Positions 16,032 through 22,894 of a stretch of DNA of 28,397 bases are shown here, in pieces. The DNA lies in contig CAZAYB010000011.1 in assembly GCA_964489215.1 (NCBI GenBank), forward strand, positions 1 to 28,397. Reading direction: 5' to 3'. The position numbers and the translations under genes were made by a program. Positions within the stretch are counted from its first letter, which is position 1, and the number at the start of each line of letters is the position of its first letter. Source of the stretch: CAZAYB01 sp964489215 (GTDB lineage Bacteria; Planctomycetota; Phycisphaerae; Sedimentisphaerales; Anaerohalosphaeraceae). Below the pieces are notes generated by a model. That model was not told the DNA's origin. It was given only the letters and a program-made list of their open reading frames with translations, and did not search any database.

Positions 16032-16964
16032 CTAAGGTATGGCAGGCCTGCTGTTTTCAAGGCAGAGCTTGACAAGTTCGCTGATTTTCGCAACCCCGAC
16101 ACACATTACATTATCTGCACCGCCCCAGTAGATCTTTAAACTTCCGTCATCTTCTGCAACTGCTCCGCAGGTAAAAACAACATTGTGGACATAACCAACA
16201 AGCTCCCAATGATCTTCAGGAGAAAGTATCCACCTGTCACTTACACCAATGATTTTAGCAGGGTCATCCAGGTCATGAAGGCATACGCCAAGCCTGTACA
16301 CGCTTCCGTCCATAGTAGGAAAAACACCATGATAAATATTGAGCCATCCCTGTTTTGTTTTTATAGGAGGTGCACCAGGGCCGATCTTCATCTCGTCCCA
16401 GTGATATACCATAGGCTTCATGATAATTTGTGCATCCCCCCAGTAAAGCAAGTCGTGAGAATAACTTATCCATATTGACCATGGACTTATTTCGCTGTGC
16501 GGCCTGTCCAGCCTGACATATCTGCCGTTTATCTTTTCAGGAAAGATAACCACATTGCGATAATCCGCTTCAGTAATAAAACCAAGCCTTCTTACAGAAG
16601 AAAAGTCAATAGTCTCGGCAAGACCTATACGTACTCCGTGCCTGGAGTAAGCACTGTATGTTAAAAGGTACCTGCCCTCGACTTCATTTATTCTTACATC
16701 CTCTACCCCCGCCTCTTCATAAACTGAAAATCTTTCATCGGTACTTGCTTCCATAAAAGGTTTGTCAGACACCTCAAAATTGTATCCGTCATCACTTTGT
16801 GCAAGGCCTATGATAGATCGACCATTATCTTTATGAGACCTGAAAAGCATAATGTATTTGCCGTCGTGTTTAACCACACCTGCGTTATGAACGGTTTCAA
16901 CTTTATAAGGCACATCTTTTTTGGTCAGTATCGGATTCTTATCATACCTTTGCACTGGTTCCAT
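16032..16964 (-). CDS. GH130 family beta-mannoside phosphorylase-like protein
   Basis: A five-bladed beta-propeller enzyme of glycoside hydrolase family 130, which phosphorolyses beta-1,4- or beta-1,2-mannosides to mannose-1-phosphate. From the ATG at 16964 (310 residues) it shows NPIL (10-13), HNAGVVKHDGKYIMLFR, the catalytic region AGVEDVRI (85-92, with D89 as the expected proton donor), RLDRP (151-155), GPGAPP, NIYHGV (209-214) and GGADN. The usual EDPR is EDVR here. The reading frame extends 12 codons upstream to a GTG, but GGAG sits eight bases before the 16964 ATG, so I chose it. No signal peptide, so it acts on imported oligosaccharides. It is 44 bp downstream of the PH-like gene in the same direction. 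Linkage specificity cannot be read from sequence. Confidence 0.88.
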   Translation of the reverse strand: MEPVQRYDKNPILTKKDVPYKVETVHNAGVVKHDGKYIMLFRSHKDNGRSIIGLAQSDDGYNFEVSDKPFMEASTDERFSVYEEAGVEDVRINEVEGRYLLTYSAYSRHGVRIGLAETIDFSSVRRLGFITEADYRNVVIFPEKINGRYVRLDRPHSEISPWSIWISYSHDLLYWGDAQIIMKPMVYHWDEMKIGPGAPPIKTKQGWLNIYHGVFPTMDGSVYRLGVCLHDLDDPAKIIGVSDRWILSPEDHWELVGYVHNVVFTCGAVAEDDGSLKIYWGGADNVMCVGVAKISELVKLCLENSRPAIP

Positions 16965-17008
16965 TCTCAGTTCTCCAATAATTTCTGTAAATGTAAGCAC
17001 TCTGCAAA

Positions 17009-17503
17009 TTATTTAAGAGGCTTGCCCGTAAAATGCTGCAAAAGCTCGACAAAGTACCTTGAATCTTCAGCCGAAGTTCCCTCATAATCGACCATGCTGT
17101 CTCCCTGCAAGACGCCCCAAAGCCCGGTTTCTGCGCTGCCTTCTCCAGGAAAGGTCCAGAGTTTTATCCATTTATCATCATGCAGAACAACGTATACTTT
17201 GAAAAACTCCATAGTGTCTTCAACGTTGAAAAAAGCATTCCAGCTTGTGGCAATCTCACTGAAGTCATAACGAATACTCCTGATACGGGAAAACTCAATT
17301 TTTGTCGTGTGAGTGAGAAACCATAAAAAACGTTTCTTTTTTATTATCAAATCTTCCTTTGGATCAATACGTACCTGCTTAAAATACACAAACAGAATAA
17401 GCGCACTGATGAAATAATTTGATCGGGAATAGACCTGACCATTTATCAGCTTAATCTTTGGACCCCATGAAAGCCATGGTAAATTTATTACAAATAAGCT
17501 CAT
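17009..17503 (-). CDS. Small PH-like membrane-associated protein of unknown function
   Basis: A 164-residue protein I cannot assign to a named family. Residues 28-40 (NYFISALILFVYF) form a weak hydrophobic segment. After it come alternating strands (RIDPKEDLIIKKKRFLW, TKIEFSRIRSIRYDFSEI, FFKVYVVLHDDKWIKLWTF) that look like a PH/bPH-type barrel, a fold frequent in bacterial proteins with helices at the N-terminus. GGGAA lies near the ATG and a good promoter lies at 17565-17593. It is the first gene of a two-gene unit with the GH130 phosphorylase. A functional link between them is inferred only from this arrangement. Confidence 0.65.
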   Translation of the reverse strand: MSLFVINLPWLSWGPKIKLINGQVYSRSNYFISALILFVYFKQVRIDPKEDLIIKKKRFLWFLTHTTKIEFSRIRSIRYDFSEIATSWNAFFNVEDTMEFFKVYVVLHDDKWIKLWTFPGEGSAETGLWGVLQGDSMVDYEGTSAEDSRYFVELLQHFTGKPLK

Positions 17504-17564
17504 TAATTCCCGAATCCCTAAAAAATTGCTGCTCCGCCAAAATAAATTTTGAAGCTGACTGAAT

Positions 17565-17593
17565 ATTATCTATAAAGATATATAAGCGGTCAA
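17565..17593 (-). promoter_or_regulatory. Promoter of the PH-like/GH130 unit
   Basis: On the minus strand TTGACC (17588-17593) and GATAAT (17565-17570) are exactly 17 bases apart, about 60 bases before the start at 17503. Confidence 0.65.
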
Positions 17594-17738
17594 GTGATTA
17601 TTTATAGCAGTTCTGATTATCTCTAAGCCCCGCCAGAGCAAAAGACCGTCTTATTTTCCTGACTTTTACTGGTAATTGAAAAAAAACCGGGTAAAATCGC
17701 CTCTTTGCTAAATTATGTCAATTATACAGGATATAAAT

Positions 17739-18944
17739 ATGTTTCAATCAATTACACTGCTGCTCGCTCAGGCTGCCGAACAGGCTCCCGAAAGCCCTGA
17801 CCCAGCCGGGGAACCCGCCAAATACTGGAACGTTTTAAAGGTTTTCAGTTATGAGCTGATTCGAGGCAATGAGCTCTGGAGATTTGCAGCAGTGTTTTTC
17901 GGAGTTATAGCAACTCTTGTTATTGCCAGGATTGCTCAGTATGCGGTAAGAAAATATGTAAAAAAGAAAAAAGACAAAGGTTCCCAGGGCGTTTTGACTG
18001 TAATTATTGAGGCCCTCTGCAAGCCTCTGTATGTGGCTGTTTTTGCCGCAGGCCTTAAATTCTGTAAGGTTTTCCTGTATTTTGACAACGAAAAGGGCAT
18101 TAAAACCAGCATAGGCGCAGGCTGGGATAAAGCTGTTGAGGTTATCACTGCAATTGCCCTGGCTTATGCACTTTACAAGCTCGTAGATGTCATAGAGTAT
18201 TATCTTGGAAAATTCGTCAGGACCACATCAACTGAGCTTGACGATATGCTCGTGCCGGTTATTAGAAAGTCTGTCAGGATAACAATAGTTATTATTGCAG
18301 TATTGTTTATCGCACAGGCTATTGTCGGGGCTGATCAGATTAAAAGTGTTCTTTTAGGTGCTGGGCTCGGTGGCTTAGCTGTTGCACTGGCCGCAAAGGA
18401 TACAATCGCTAATTTATTCGGCTCAATTACCATTTTTGCTGATCGGCCGTTTAATGTTGGTGAGCTTGTTGAGATAGATGGACATTTAGGCCCTGTCGAA
18501 GAAGTAGGATTCCGAAGTACGAGGATAAGGACACTTTATGGCCATCTGGTTACCATTCCAAACAGCAATATTGCAAATTCAACAATAGACAACCTTGGTA
18601 AAAGACCATTTATTCGAAGAAAAAGTGATATTACCATAACTTATTCCAGCGGGTCTGAAAAAACCCACAAAGCCGTGGGGATTATCAAGGAGGAGCTGTC
18701 GAAAATTGCCGAAATAAACACTGATCCATTATATCCTCCAAGGGTATACTTCGATGAATTTAACGATTCAAGCTTGAATATTTATATGAGCTACTGGGTA
18801 AAGCCTGCTGATTACTGGCTTTATAAATCTGTTAATGAAAAAGTAAACTTTGCTCTAATCAAGCGTTTTGAGAATGAGGGTATCGAGTTTGCCTTCCCAA
18901 CTCAAACGGTATATTTGAAACATGAACGCAGCCAACAACAATAA
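17739..18944 (+). CDS. MscS-family mechanosensitive ion channel
   Basis: Inner-membrane channel of the MscS family, which opens under membrane tension to release solutes. After an N-terminal LLLAQAAEQ segment there are four to five hydrophobic helices. The pore helix and beta domain read VLLGAGLGGLAVALAAKD (Gly/Ala-packed TM3), NLFGSITIFADRPFNVGELVEIDG, GFRSTRIRTLYGHLVTIPN and STIDNLGKRP. The frame is open to an ATG at 17715, but AGGA stands eight bases before the ATG at 17739, so I prefer 401 residues. The N-terminus could be a short cleaved signal. The last 23 bases overlap the MFS gene, so they are cotranscribed and probably coupled. Confidence 0.9.
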   Translation: MFQSITLLLAQAAEQAPESPDPAGEPAKYWNVLKVFSYELIRGNELWRFAAVFFGVIATLVIARIAQYAVRKYVKKKKDKGSQGVLTVIIEALCKPLYVAVFAAGLKFCKVFLYFDNEKGIKTSIGAGWDKAVEVITAIALAYALYKLVDVIEYYLGKFVRTTSTELDDMLVPVIRKSVRITIVIIAVLFIAQAIVGADQIKSVLLGAGLGGLAVALAAKDTIANLFGSITIFADRPFNVGELVEIDGHLGPVEEVGFRSTRIRTLYGHLVTIPNSNIANSTIDNLGKRPFIRRKSDITITYSSGSEKTHKAVGIIKEELSKIAEINTDPLYPPRVYFDEFNDSSLNIYMSYWVKPADYWLYKSVNEKVNFALIKRFENEGIEFAFPTQTVYLKHERSQQQ

Positions 18945-20403
18945 CAACCAAAACCAACCATCGAGCTCCCAGACAAATGTTGATCATACCTGCAAAGATG
19001 CAAAGTCCGATAACAATTCCGAAAAAAAGATTGAAGATGACTTTATCTCACCAAGCCAGAGAAAAAGAAGTCTAAACCTGGCAATAGCGTCTTCTTTAGG
19101 AGCCGTTATAGGCGCAGGGTTTCTAAGAGGGCCGGTTCTGAATCTTCTCGCCCTGAAGCTCGGAGCAAGTGACGTTTTGCTTGGATGGCTAAGTTTTGCC
19201 GCTGCGGCCCCTTTCTTCATGGGAATCTTTACAATGGCGCGTATGGAAAAGGTCGGCAAAAAAAAGGTCATCGTCCCATGGTTCATGCTTGCCTCTCTTA
19301 TCGCCGTATTTTTCGTAATCGTGCCCCTTTTGAGGATGTGGAATCTTCTCGAGCCCAGATATTGCCTTTATATAATTCTTGTGGCAACTTTATTTAGAAG
19401 CATGACAACTGCTTTTGGTGCCACAGGATGGTTTCCTATTTTGCAGGACCTTGTACCCAAAGAGATTGTAGGTTCATGGTTTGCGAAAATTCGTACTTGC
19501 TGGCAGAGTTTCAGTTTGATTACGCTGCTTGTTGTGGCTTGGTTTATGGGACAGGACTCCCCCTGGTGGAAGTTCGTAGTTGTATTTGGGTTTTCAATTG
19601 TTGCACTCTTTTTCCGTGCGGTAACTGTTATGCCTATGAGTGAAAAGCCCGTACAGCCAAAAGCAGACTCTAATAGAGGGGCTTTCAGAAGGGTTGCTGA
19701 CGCCTGGAAGCTAAAGAGCCTCCGGGACGTTATGCTCTATGTCTGTATTTACTGCATGGCTGCCTGGGCTCCTTTACCTTTTCAGATAAAATACATGAAA
19801 GTCCTTGGATTTGGGGACAATTTCGTACTGGCCGCATTTGCAATGATTAACCTCGGTGCTATTATTTCACTGCTGTTCTGGGGAAAGCTTGCTGACAGGT
19901 TTGGGAACAGGTCTGTATTCAGCATAAGCCATGTCGGGATGATCGTAACCCTCGCAATGTGGGTGCTCGTAGATAATAATCCCTTCGGAAGGGTACTAAT
20001 TTTCATCTTGTTCACCCTGTACAGCCTCTTTAACTCTGGAAACGGCATTGCTCGGACCAGGTACCTCTTTCATGCCGTTCCCGAGACAAGGCAAAACGAC
20101 ATTAATATCGCCTTTTTCTTTACTCAGTTGGCAATGGCTGTCGGACCCGTTATGGCAGGTTTTCTGCTGTTTCTGCTCGGGGATTATACTTTTACAAGCG
20201 GCGGGGTCGATCTGAACAAGTATCATATTCTTTTCCTCATAAATGCCGCTGCTTTTGCAATACCGCATATCATGCGTCGCAAAATGAGGTTTAAGGCAGA
20301 TAAACCCACAACACAGGTAATTAACACCCTTGCCAGACCTTTCCGTAATATCCTCGAGCCTTTTGCGCCTTTGAAAGGGAATGGCAAACACAGCCAGAAA
20401 TAG
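18922..20403 (+). CDS. Major facilitator superfamily transporter
   Basis: A 493-residue inner-membrane carrier with about twelve hydrophobic helices. The loop between helices 2 and 3 is reduced to ARMEKVGKKKVIVP (positions about 106-119), and the equivalent loop of the second half is more canonical: WGKLADRFGNRSVF. The first 50 residues are soluble and low in complexity, with NAANNNNNQNQ, then Ser/Asp/Lys-rich sequence. The start codon lies 23 bases inside the MscS gene without a clear Shine-Dalgarno, so translation probably depends on the upstream gene. No other ATG occurs before helix 1, which supports this start. The substrate is unknown. Two planctomycete-type membrane genes side by side suggest an osmotic or export role, but this is only context. 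Confidence 0.85.
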   Translation: MNAANNNNNQNQPSSSQTNVDHTCKDAKSDNNSEKKIEDDFISPSQRKRSLNLAIASSLGAVIGAGFLRGPVLNLLALKLGASDVLLGWLSFAAAAPFFMGIFTMARMEKVGKKKVIVPWFMLASLIAVFFVIVPLLRMWNLLEPRYCLYIILVATLFRSMTTAFGATGWFPILQDLVPKEIVGSWFAKIRTCWQSFSLITLLVVAWFMGQDSPWWKFVVVFGFSIVALFFRAVTVMPMSEKPVQPKADSNRGAFRRVADAWKLKSLRDVMLYVCIYCMAAWAPLPFQIKYMKVLGFGDNFVLAAFAMINLGAIISLLFWGKLADRFGNRSVFSISHVGMIVTLAMWVLVDNNPFGRVLIFILFTLYSLFNSGNGIARTRYLFHAVPETRQNDINIAFFFTQLAMAVGPVMAGFLLFLLGDYTFTSGGVDLNKYHILFLINAAAFAIPHIMRRKMRFKADKPTTQVINTLARPFRNILEPFAPLKGNGKHSQK

Positions 20404-20404
20404 C

Positions 20405-20433
20405 TTGACGAAACATTGATCTGATGTTATATA
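20405..20433 (+). promoter_or_regulatory. Promoter of tRNA-Leu
   Basis: TTGACG (20405-20410) and TATATA (20428-20433) are 17 bases apart, about 40 bases before the tRNA and immediately after the MFS stop codon. Confidence 0.65.
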
Positions 20434-20474
20434 TTCTCAATTAATGCTGCAACAATTGTTATTGTTATGCTTAT

Positions 20475-20560
20475 GCGGATGTGGCGGAACTGGCAGACGC
20501 GCTGGCTTCAGGTGCCAGTGGGGCTTAAACCCCGTGGAGGTTCGAATCCTCTCATCCGCA
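20475..20560 (+). tRNA. tRNA-Leu (anticodon CAG)
   Basis: An 86-base class II tRNA. The acceptor GCGGATG pairs fully with CATCCGC, the anticodon stem CTGGC/GCCAG encloses TTCAGGT (anticodon CAG), a long variable arm forms GGGG/CCCC around CTTAAA, and the T arm AGG..CCT carries TTCGAAT. The discriminator A is typical of leucine. No CCA is encoded. Confidence 0.98.
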
Positions 20561-20944
20561 TTAAAAAATCAAAAGCTGTTATTCCCTAAATGTCGTAAAT
20601 GTCATAAACTTCTTCTCTTTAAGAAGTTACAGCTGACTTTGCTAAAGGTAACAAAAGCTTGAACTTTGTCCCCTCATTTAACTTGCTTTGGACTTTGATC
20701 ACTCTTCCGTGCATTCTTACCATTTACTTAAGTTCCGTTGAACCTTTCTTAAACTATTTAAAGCCCAATCTTTATGAGTATATTTATATGTTTTTACTAA
20801 GAAAAGCCGTTTTTATCGATATTTATTGGTGAAATATAGCAATTTTAAGGAAATCTCAGCTAAAGGGTCGATAATAACTGTACTAACAATGTCAGTTTAT
20901 TATCTCTATTCTGAATAAAGCTTATTGTTTAATTAGGAAATCAA
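20561..20944. other. Non-coding stretch between tRNA-Leu and the next gene, 384 bases
   Basis: No gene or clear promoter is visible. Just after the tRNA is a perfect hairpin (20607-20628). It is enclosed by a second inverted repeat, AGCTGT near 20574 and ACAGCT near 20630, and the interval contains a tandem AAATGTC-GTAAATGTC-ATAAA repetition. The remainder is AT-rich. GGAAA at about 20936 serves as ribosome-binding site for the next gene. Confidence 0.5.
20607..20628 (+). terminator. Perfect hairpin downstream of tRNA-Leu
   Basis: AACTTCTT (20607-20614) pairs with AAGAAGTT (20621-20628) over a CTCTTT loop. No clean T run follows on the plus strand, so it may mark the 3' end for processing rather than act as a true intrinsic terminator. 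Confidence 0.4.
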
Positions 20945-21640
20945 ATGGGTATTTATACATTATTGGCTCAGGCAGAACAGACGGGCGAGCCAATAAAAGA
21001 TGCTTTAAATTTTGCGCCAGTTACCATGGCATGGGAGCAGATAAAAGGTCTGTCACCTTTCCAGGCTGTCATGGCTTTGGCATTCGGACTGATTTGGCTG
21101 TTATACGGCTGGCGAATATTCAAAATGCTGGTAATTATATGCTTTGGACTTATGGGGCTGTTCGCAGGGTTATCGCTCGCAGAGTTTCTCGTACTTAGTC
21201 CGGTTTGGACTGCAATTGTATCACTGGCATTGTTTGCGTTTATTTCGGTACCTCTGATGAAGTGGAGTGTCTGTTTCCTGGGTGCCGCAGCAGGGGGAAC
21301 CATAACTGCAGGGATGTGGTATGCAGCTGGACTGCCGGTTGAGTTTATATGGGCAGGGGCCGTTATTGGTATCGTGGCAGGGGGAATGATGTCGTTTATC
21401 GTCTTTAAAATTGCCGTTATGCTTTTTACAAGCTTAAGCGGAGGTGCGATAACAATAATCAGTATCCTGGCACTGCTTAACAGTTATGAATCCCACATGA
21501 ATCAGCCTCCAACAACATACATTCATGACTGGATGTTCGGTTATCGCTGGTTTTTGCCCCTTGCTTTGCTCGTACCGACCATCGTCGGGATGATTGTTCA
21601 AAACAAGCTCATTAAACATGAGCATAAATGGCAGCTTTAA
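20945..21640 (+). CDS. Seven-helix membrane protein (DUF4203-like), function unknown
   Basis: A 231-residue protein with seven hydrophobic segments (about residues 38-58, 60-84, 86-104, 108-128, 134-154, 156-178 and 202-222) rich in Gly/Ala (FLGAAAGGTITAG, GIVAGGMMSF). This resembles the DUF4203/TMEM198-like architecture; I recognise it only by pattern. It begins with MGIYTLLAQAEQTGEP, a short hydrophobic start that closely matches the N-terminus of the MscS protein at 17739. The C-terminal tail is basic (KLIKHEHKWQL). AGGAAA stands six bases before the ATG. The gene is monocistronic, converging with the nuclease gene 8 bp away. Confidence 0.75.
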   Translation: MGIYTLLAQAEQTGEPIKDALNFAPVTMAWEQIKGLSPFQAVMALAFGLIWLLYGWRIFKMLVIICFGLMGLFAGLSLAEFLVLSPVWTAIVSLALFAFISVPLMKWSVCFLGAAAGGTITAGMWYAAGLPVEFIWAGAVIGIVAGGMMSFIVFKIAVMLFTSLSGGAITIISILALLNSYESHMNQPPTTYIHDWMFGYRWFLPLALLVPTIVGMIVQNKLIKHEHKWQL

Positions 21641-21648
21641 GAACAAAA

Positions 21649-22095
21649 TCAAGGCAGACAGCTCTTGCAGGGCCTTTTGCCCTTGGATTGAGCGCTTTCT
21701 TTGTCCTTATAAGTCACAAGATTGTCACTGGAAATAGTCGCTGCATACCTGCATGTCCTCCTATGAAAGACTTTGCTGTTTTTGGAACCTACAAAAGTCT
21801 CTGAAACCTTCTGGCTCGAATTACCAGGCTTATCATTTAGCTTTTCAGTATTATTATCAGGATTAATAAGGAGTCCATTTCCAGGCAAAGCCTCAATATC
21901 TTCAGTTTTAAGGGCAAAGTCTTGCTCAAGCAGTTTCCTGGCCAGATTTTCGCCATTTATGAAAACATCAGCTATTATTGAAAATGTTTCTCCTCTGCGA
22001 ATATTCAGCAATATGATTGTGCGATTCTCAGATGCTTTTAAAAACTGATTCAGAAATTCAAGGAGATGTCCGGTGCCATTCTTATCGGAAACGGT
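21649..22095 (-). CDS. SNase-like nuclease, C-terminal part with Ada-type Cys tail
   Basis: The minus-strand frame is open from a TAA at 22096-22098 to the stop at 21649; the listed start is the limit of the open frame, not a start codon. From about 22060 on it reads as the second half of a staphylococcal-nuclease-like domain: EFLNQFLKASEN, TIILLNIRRGETFSIIADVF and INGENLARKLLEQDFA, matching the usual 'I.L.N..R...F.i.AdV..dG.nLa..Ll..g.A'. After a linker comes VGSKNSKVFHRRTCRYA ... SKGKRPCKSC, the Cys-x(n)-CxxC pattern of Ada-like metal-binding tails often fused to such nucleases. Its N-terminal half is at 22178-22417, beyond the N gap. The joining frame is lost, probably through assembly error rather than gene decay. 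Confidence 0.65.
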   Translation of the reverse strand, partial: TVSDKNGTGHLLEFLNQFLKASENRTIILLNIRRGETFSIIADVFINGENLARKLLEQDFALKTEDIEALPGNGLLINPDNNTEKLNDKPGNSSQKVSETFVGSKNSKVFHRRTCRYAATISSDNLVTYKDKESAQSKGKRPCKSCLP

Positions 22096-22167
22096 TTATG
22101 CGGTCTCATACAGGGCCTGCTTGGAGGGATTACTTTTGCCGCGTTTGGTATAAAATCTCCTTTGCTG
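22042..22167 (+). other. Fragment resembling an AI-2E family permease, up to the N gap
   Basis: On the plus strand 42 codons run open from a TAA at 22039 to the gap. They read as a Gly-rich helix pair (GAILIGNGLCGLIQGLLG then GITFAAFGIKSPLL). The order 'QGllgG..F...Gi.sPLL' is what I expect at the core of AI-2E family transporters. No start codon with spaced ribosome-binding site is present. The fragment lies inside the minus-strand nuclease gene, directly against the gap, so foreign sequence at a contig end is the simplest explanation. Identification is by pattern only. Confidence 0.45.
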
Positions 22168-22177
22168 NNNNNNNNNN
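22168..22177. other. Assembly gap (10 N)
   Basis: Ten undetermined bases. The true gap length is unknown; reading frames cannot be followed across it. Confidence 1.
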
Positions 22178-22417
22178 TTCAGTGACCTTTTCAGGGTTTA
22201 TTTCCGGATTTGGTTTTACCGTCCCTATTTTAACCCGGATATTTTTACCTATTATTGGAGGCCATTGAGATACATTGCAGCTAAAGCTAAGGTCTGGCCA
22301 AACATTTAAGGCCTCATCGACTATTATGTTGCCGAAATTCTTGCCGGGTGTTAATTCCTTCGAAGGTGAAATTGACAAAAAAACGATTAGAACAGCAAAG
22401 CCAACGGTTTTAAACAT
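22178..22417 (-). CDS. SNase-like nuclease, N-terminal part with signal peptide
   Basis: From the ATG at 22417 the product begins MFKTVGFAVLIVFLSIS, a signal peptide, so export is predicted. It continues with VWPDLSFSC and VSQWPPIIGKNIRVKIG, then NPEINPEKVTE against the gap. 'WPpIiGk.i.VrI' followed by 'PEi...eK' is the first half of a staphylococcal-nuclease-like fold. The usual 'DGDTF' catalytic strand is replaced by PDLSF, so activity is doubtful. An ATG five codons upstream (22432) is in frame, but GAGGG is spaced correctly for 22417. The C-terminal half lies at 21649-22095. Alternatively this is a decayed gene. Confidence 0.6.
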
Positions 22418-22510
22418 TTTAATAACCCTCATATTTTCAAGTTAATTGCCCTTATTTTAACCTGATTTTAAGGTTTTTTGAGGGAAATTTTCAAATTTTA
22501 AATAAAATAC

Positions 22511-22539
22511 TTGACATTTTTCATGTTCCCGGTTAATAT
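22511..22539 (+). promoter_or_regulatory. Consensus promoter of the PEP-CTERM gene
   Basis: TTGACA (22511-22516), exactly 17 bases, then TAATAT (22534-22539). This is the best promoter match in the window. Transcription should start near 22546, giving a leader of about 350 bases before the ATG at 22895. Confidence 0.75.
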
Positions 22540-22758
22540 TAAGTAAACTGGGGTGGACGGAGAACTCACACAAATTGTAGCATTTTTGTGTATAAATGTA
22601 GTGTCGTAACGTAACGTAGCATAAGCACCTTGGATTATACGTCAGTGTACAGTTTTCGCAGTTATTAATTGAACATCATAAAGTCGCAGTCTTTTTTGGC
22701 TGTGCAGAACCATTGCCAGTCGGGCGTGCCGGCCGCAGTGGGGATCGTTTTTTCGGGG

Positions 22759-22824
22759 ATGGAAAAACTCAGCAGGAGAGAGGACCATAAGGACGTTATG
22801 CGCGTAGCTTTCGTCCAGGTCTAA
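22759..22824 (+). CDS. Possible 21-codon leader peptide
   Basis: ATG at 22759 reads MEKLSRREDHKDVMRVAFVQV and stops at TAA 22822-22824. An internal ATG at 22798 has AAGGA five bases upstream, so an eight-codon version is also possible. The stop codon forms part of the 5' arm of helix B, so a translating ribosome would affect the fold. Short open frames arise by chance, and this is only a suggestion. Confidence 0.2.
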   Translation: MEKLSRREDHKDVMRVAFVQV

Positions 22825-22858
22825 AGGTAACCTGTGTGGTTCTACCTTAAAGTTAGAC
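22819..22858 (+). promoter_or_regulatory. 14-bp bulged hairpin before the PEP-CTERM ribosome-binding site
   Basis: GTCTAA (22819-22824) pairs with TTAGAC (22853-22858), AGGTA (22825-22829) with TACCT (22843-22847), and ACC (22830-22832) with GGT (22838-22840). There are bulges of two and five bases on the 3' side and a TGTGT loop. T-rich DNA follows, so it could act as terminator or as a switch. Confidence 0.5.
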
Positions 22859-22894
22859 TGTATTATTTTTAATTTTGTATTTGCGGAGGTAGAT

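Larger units (their letters stand above)
22546..22894 (+). promoter_or_regulatory. Long structured 5' leader of the PEP-CTERM mRNA
   Basis: About 350 non-coding bases between promoter and start codon. Seen directly are a small hairpin CAGTC/GGCTG (22687-22702), helix A made of GACC (22783-22786)/GGTC (22818-22821) plus GGACG (22791-22795)/CGTCC (22812-22816), and helix B at 22819-22858. Helices A and B share bases 22819-22821, so they exclude each other, as in attenuators and riboswitches. An AT-rich stretch (22859-22880) and the GGAGG ribosome-binding site (22885-22889) follow helix B. It does not match the c-di-GMP-I, cobalamin or FMN riboswitch consensus as I know them. Regulation is inferred. 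Confidence 0.5.

Noticed and set aside
22669..22758. Upstream extension of the leader frame to a TTG at 22669, giving a 51-codon protein.
   Set aside because: No ribosome-binding site precedes the TTG, the product resembles nothing known, and the region forms RNA helices; kept only as a possible 21-codon leader peptide.
22546..22894. c-di-GMP-I (GEMM), cobalamin or other known riboswitch in the PEP-CTERM leader.
   Set aside because: The conserved boxes of those families, as I know them, are not present; left as an unidentified structured leader.
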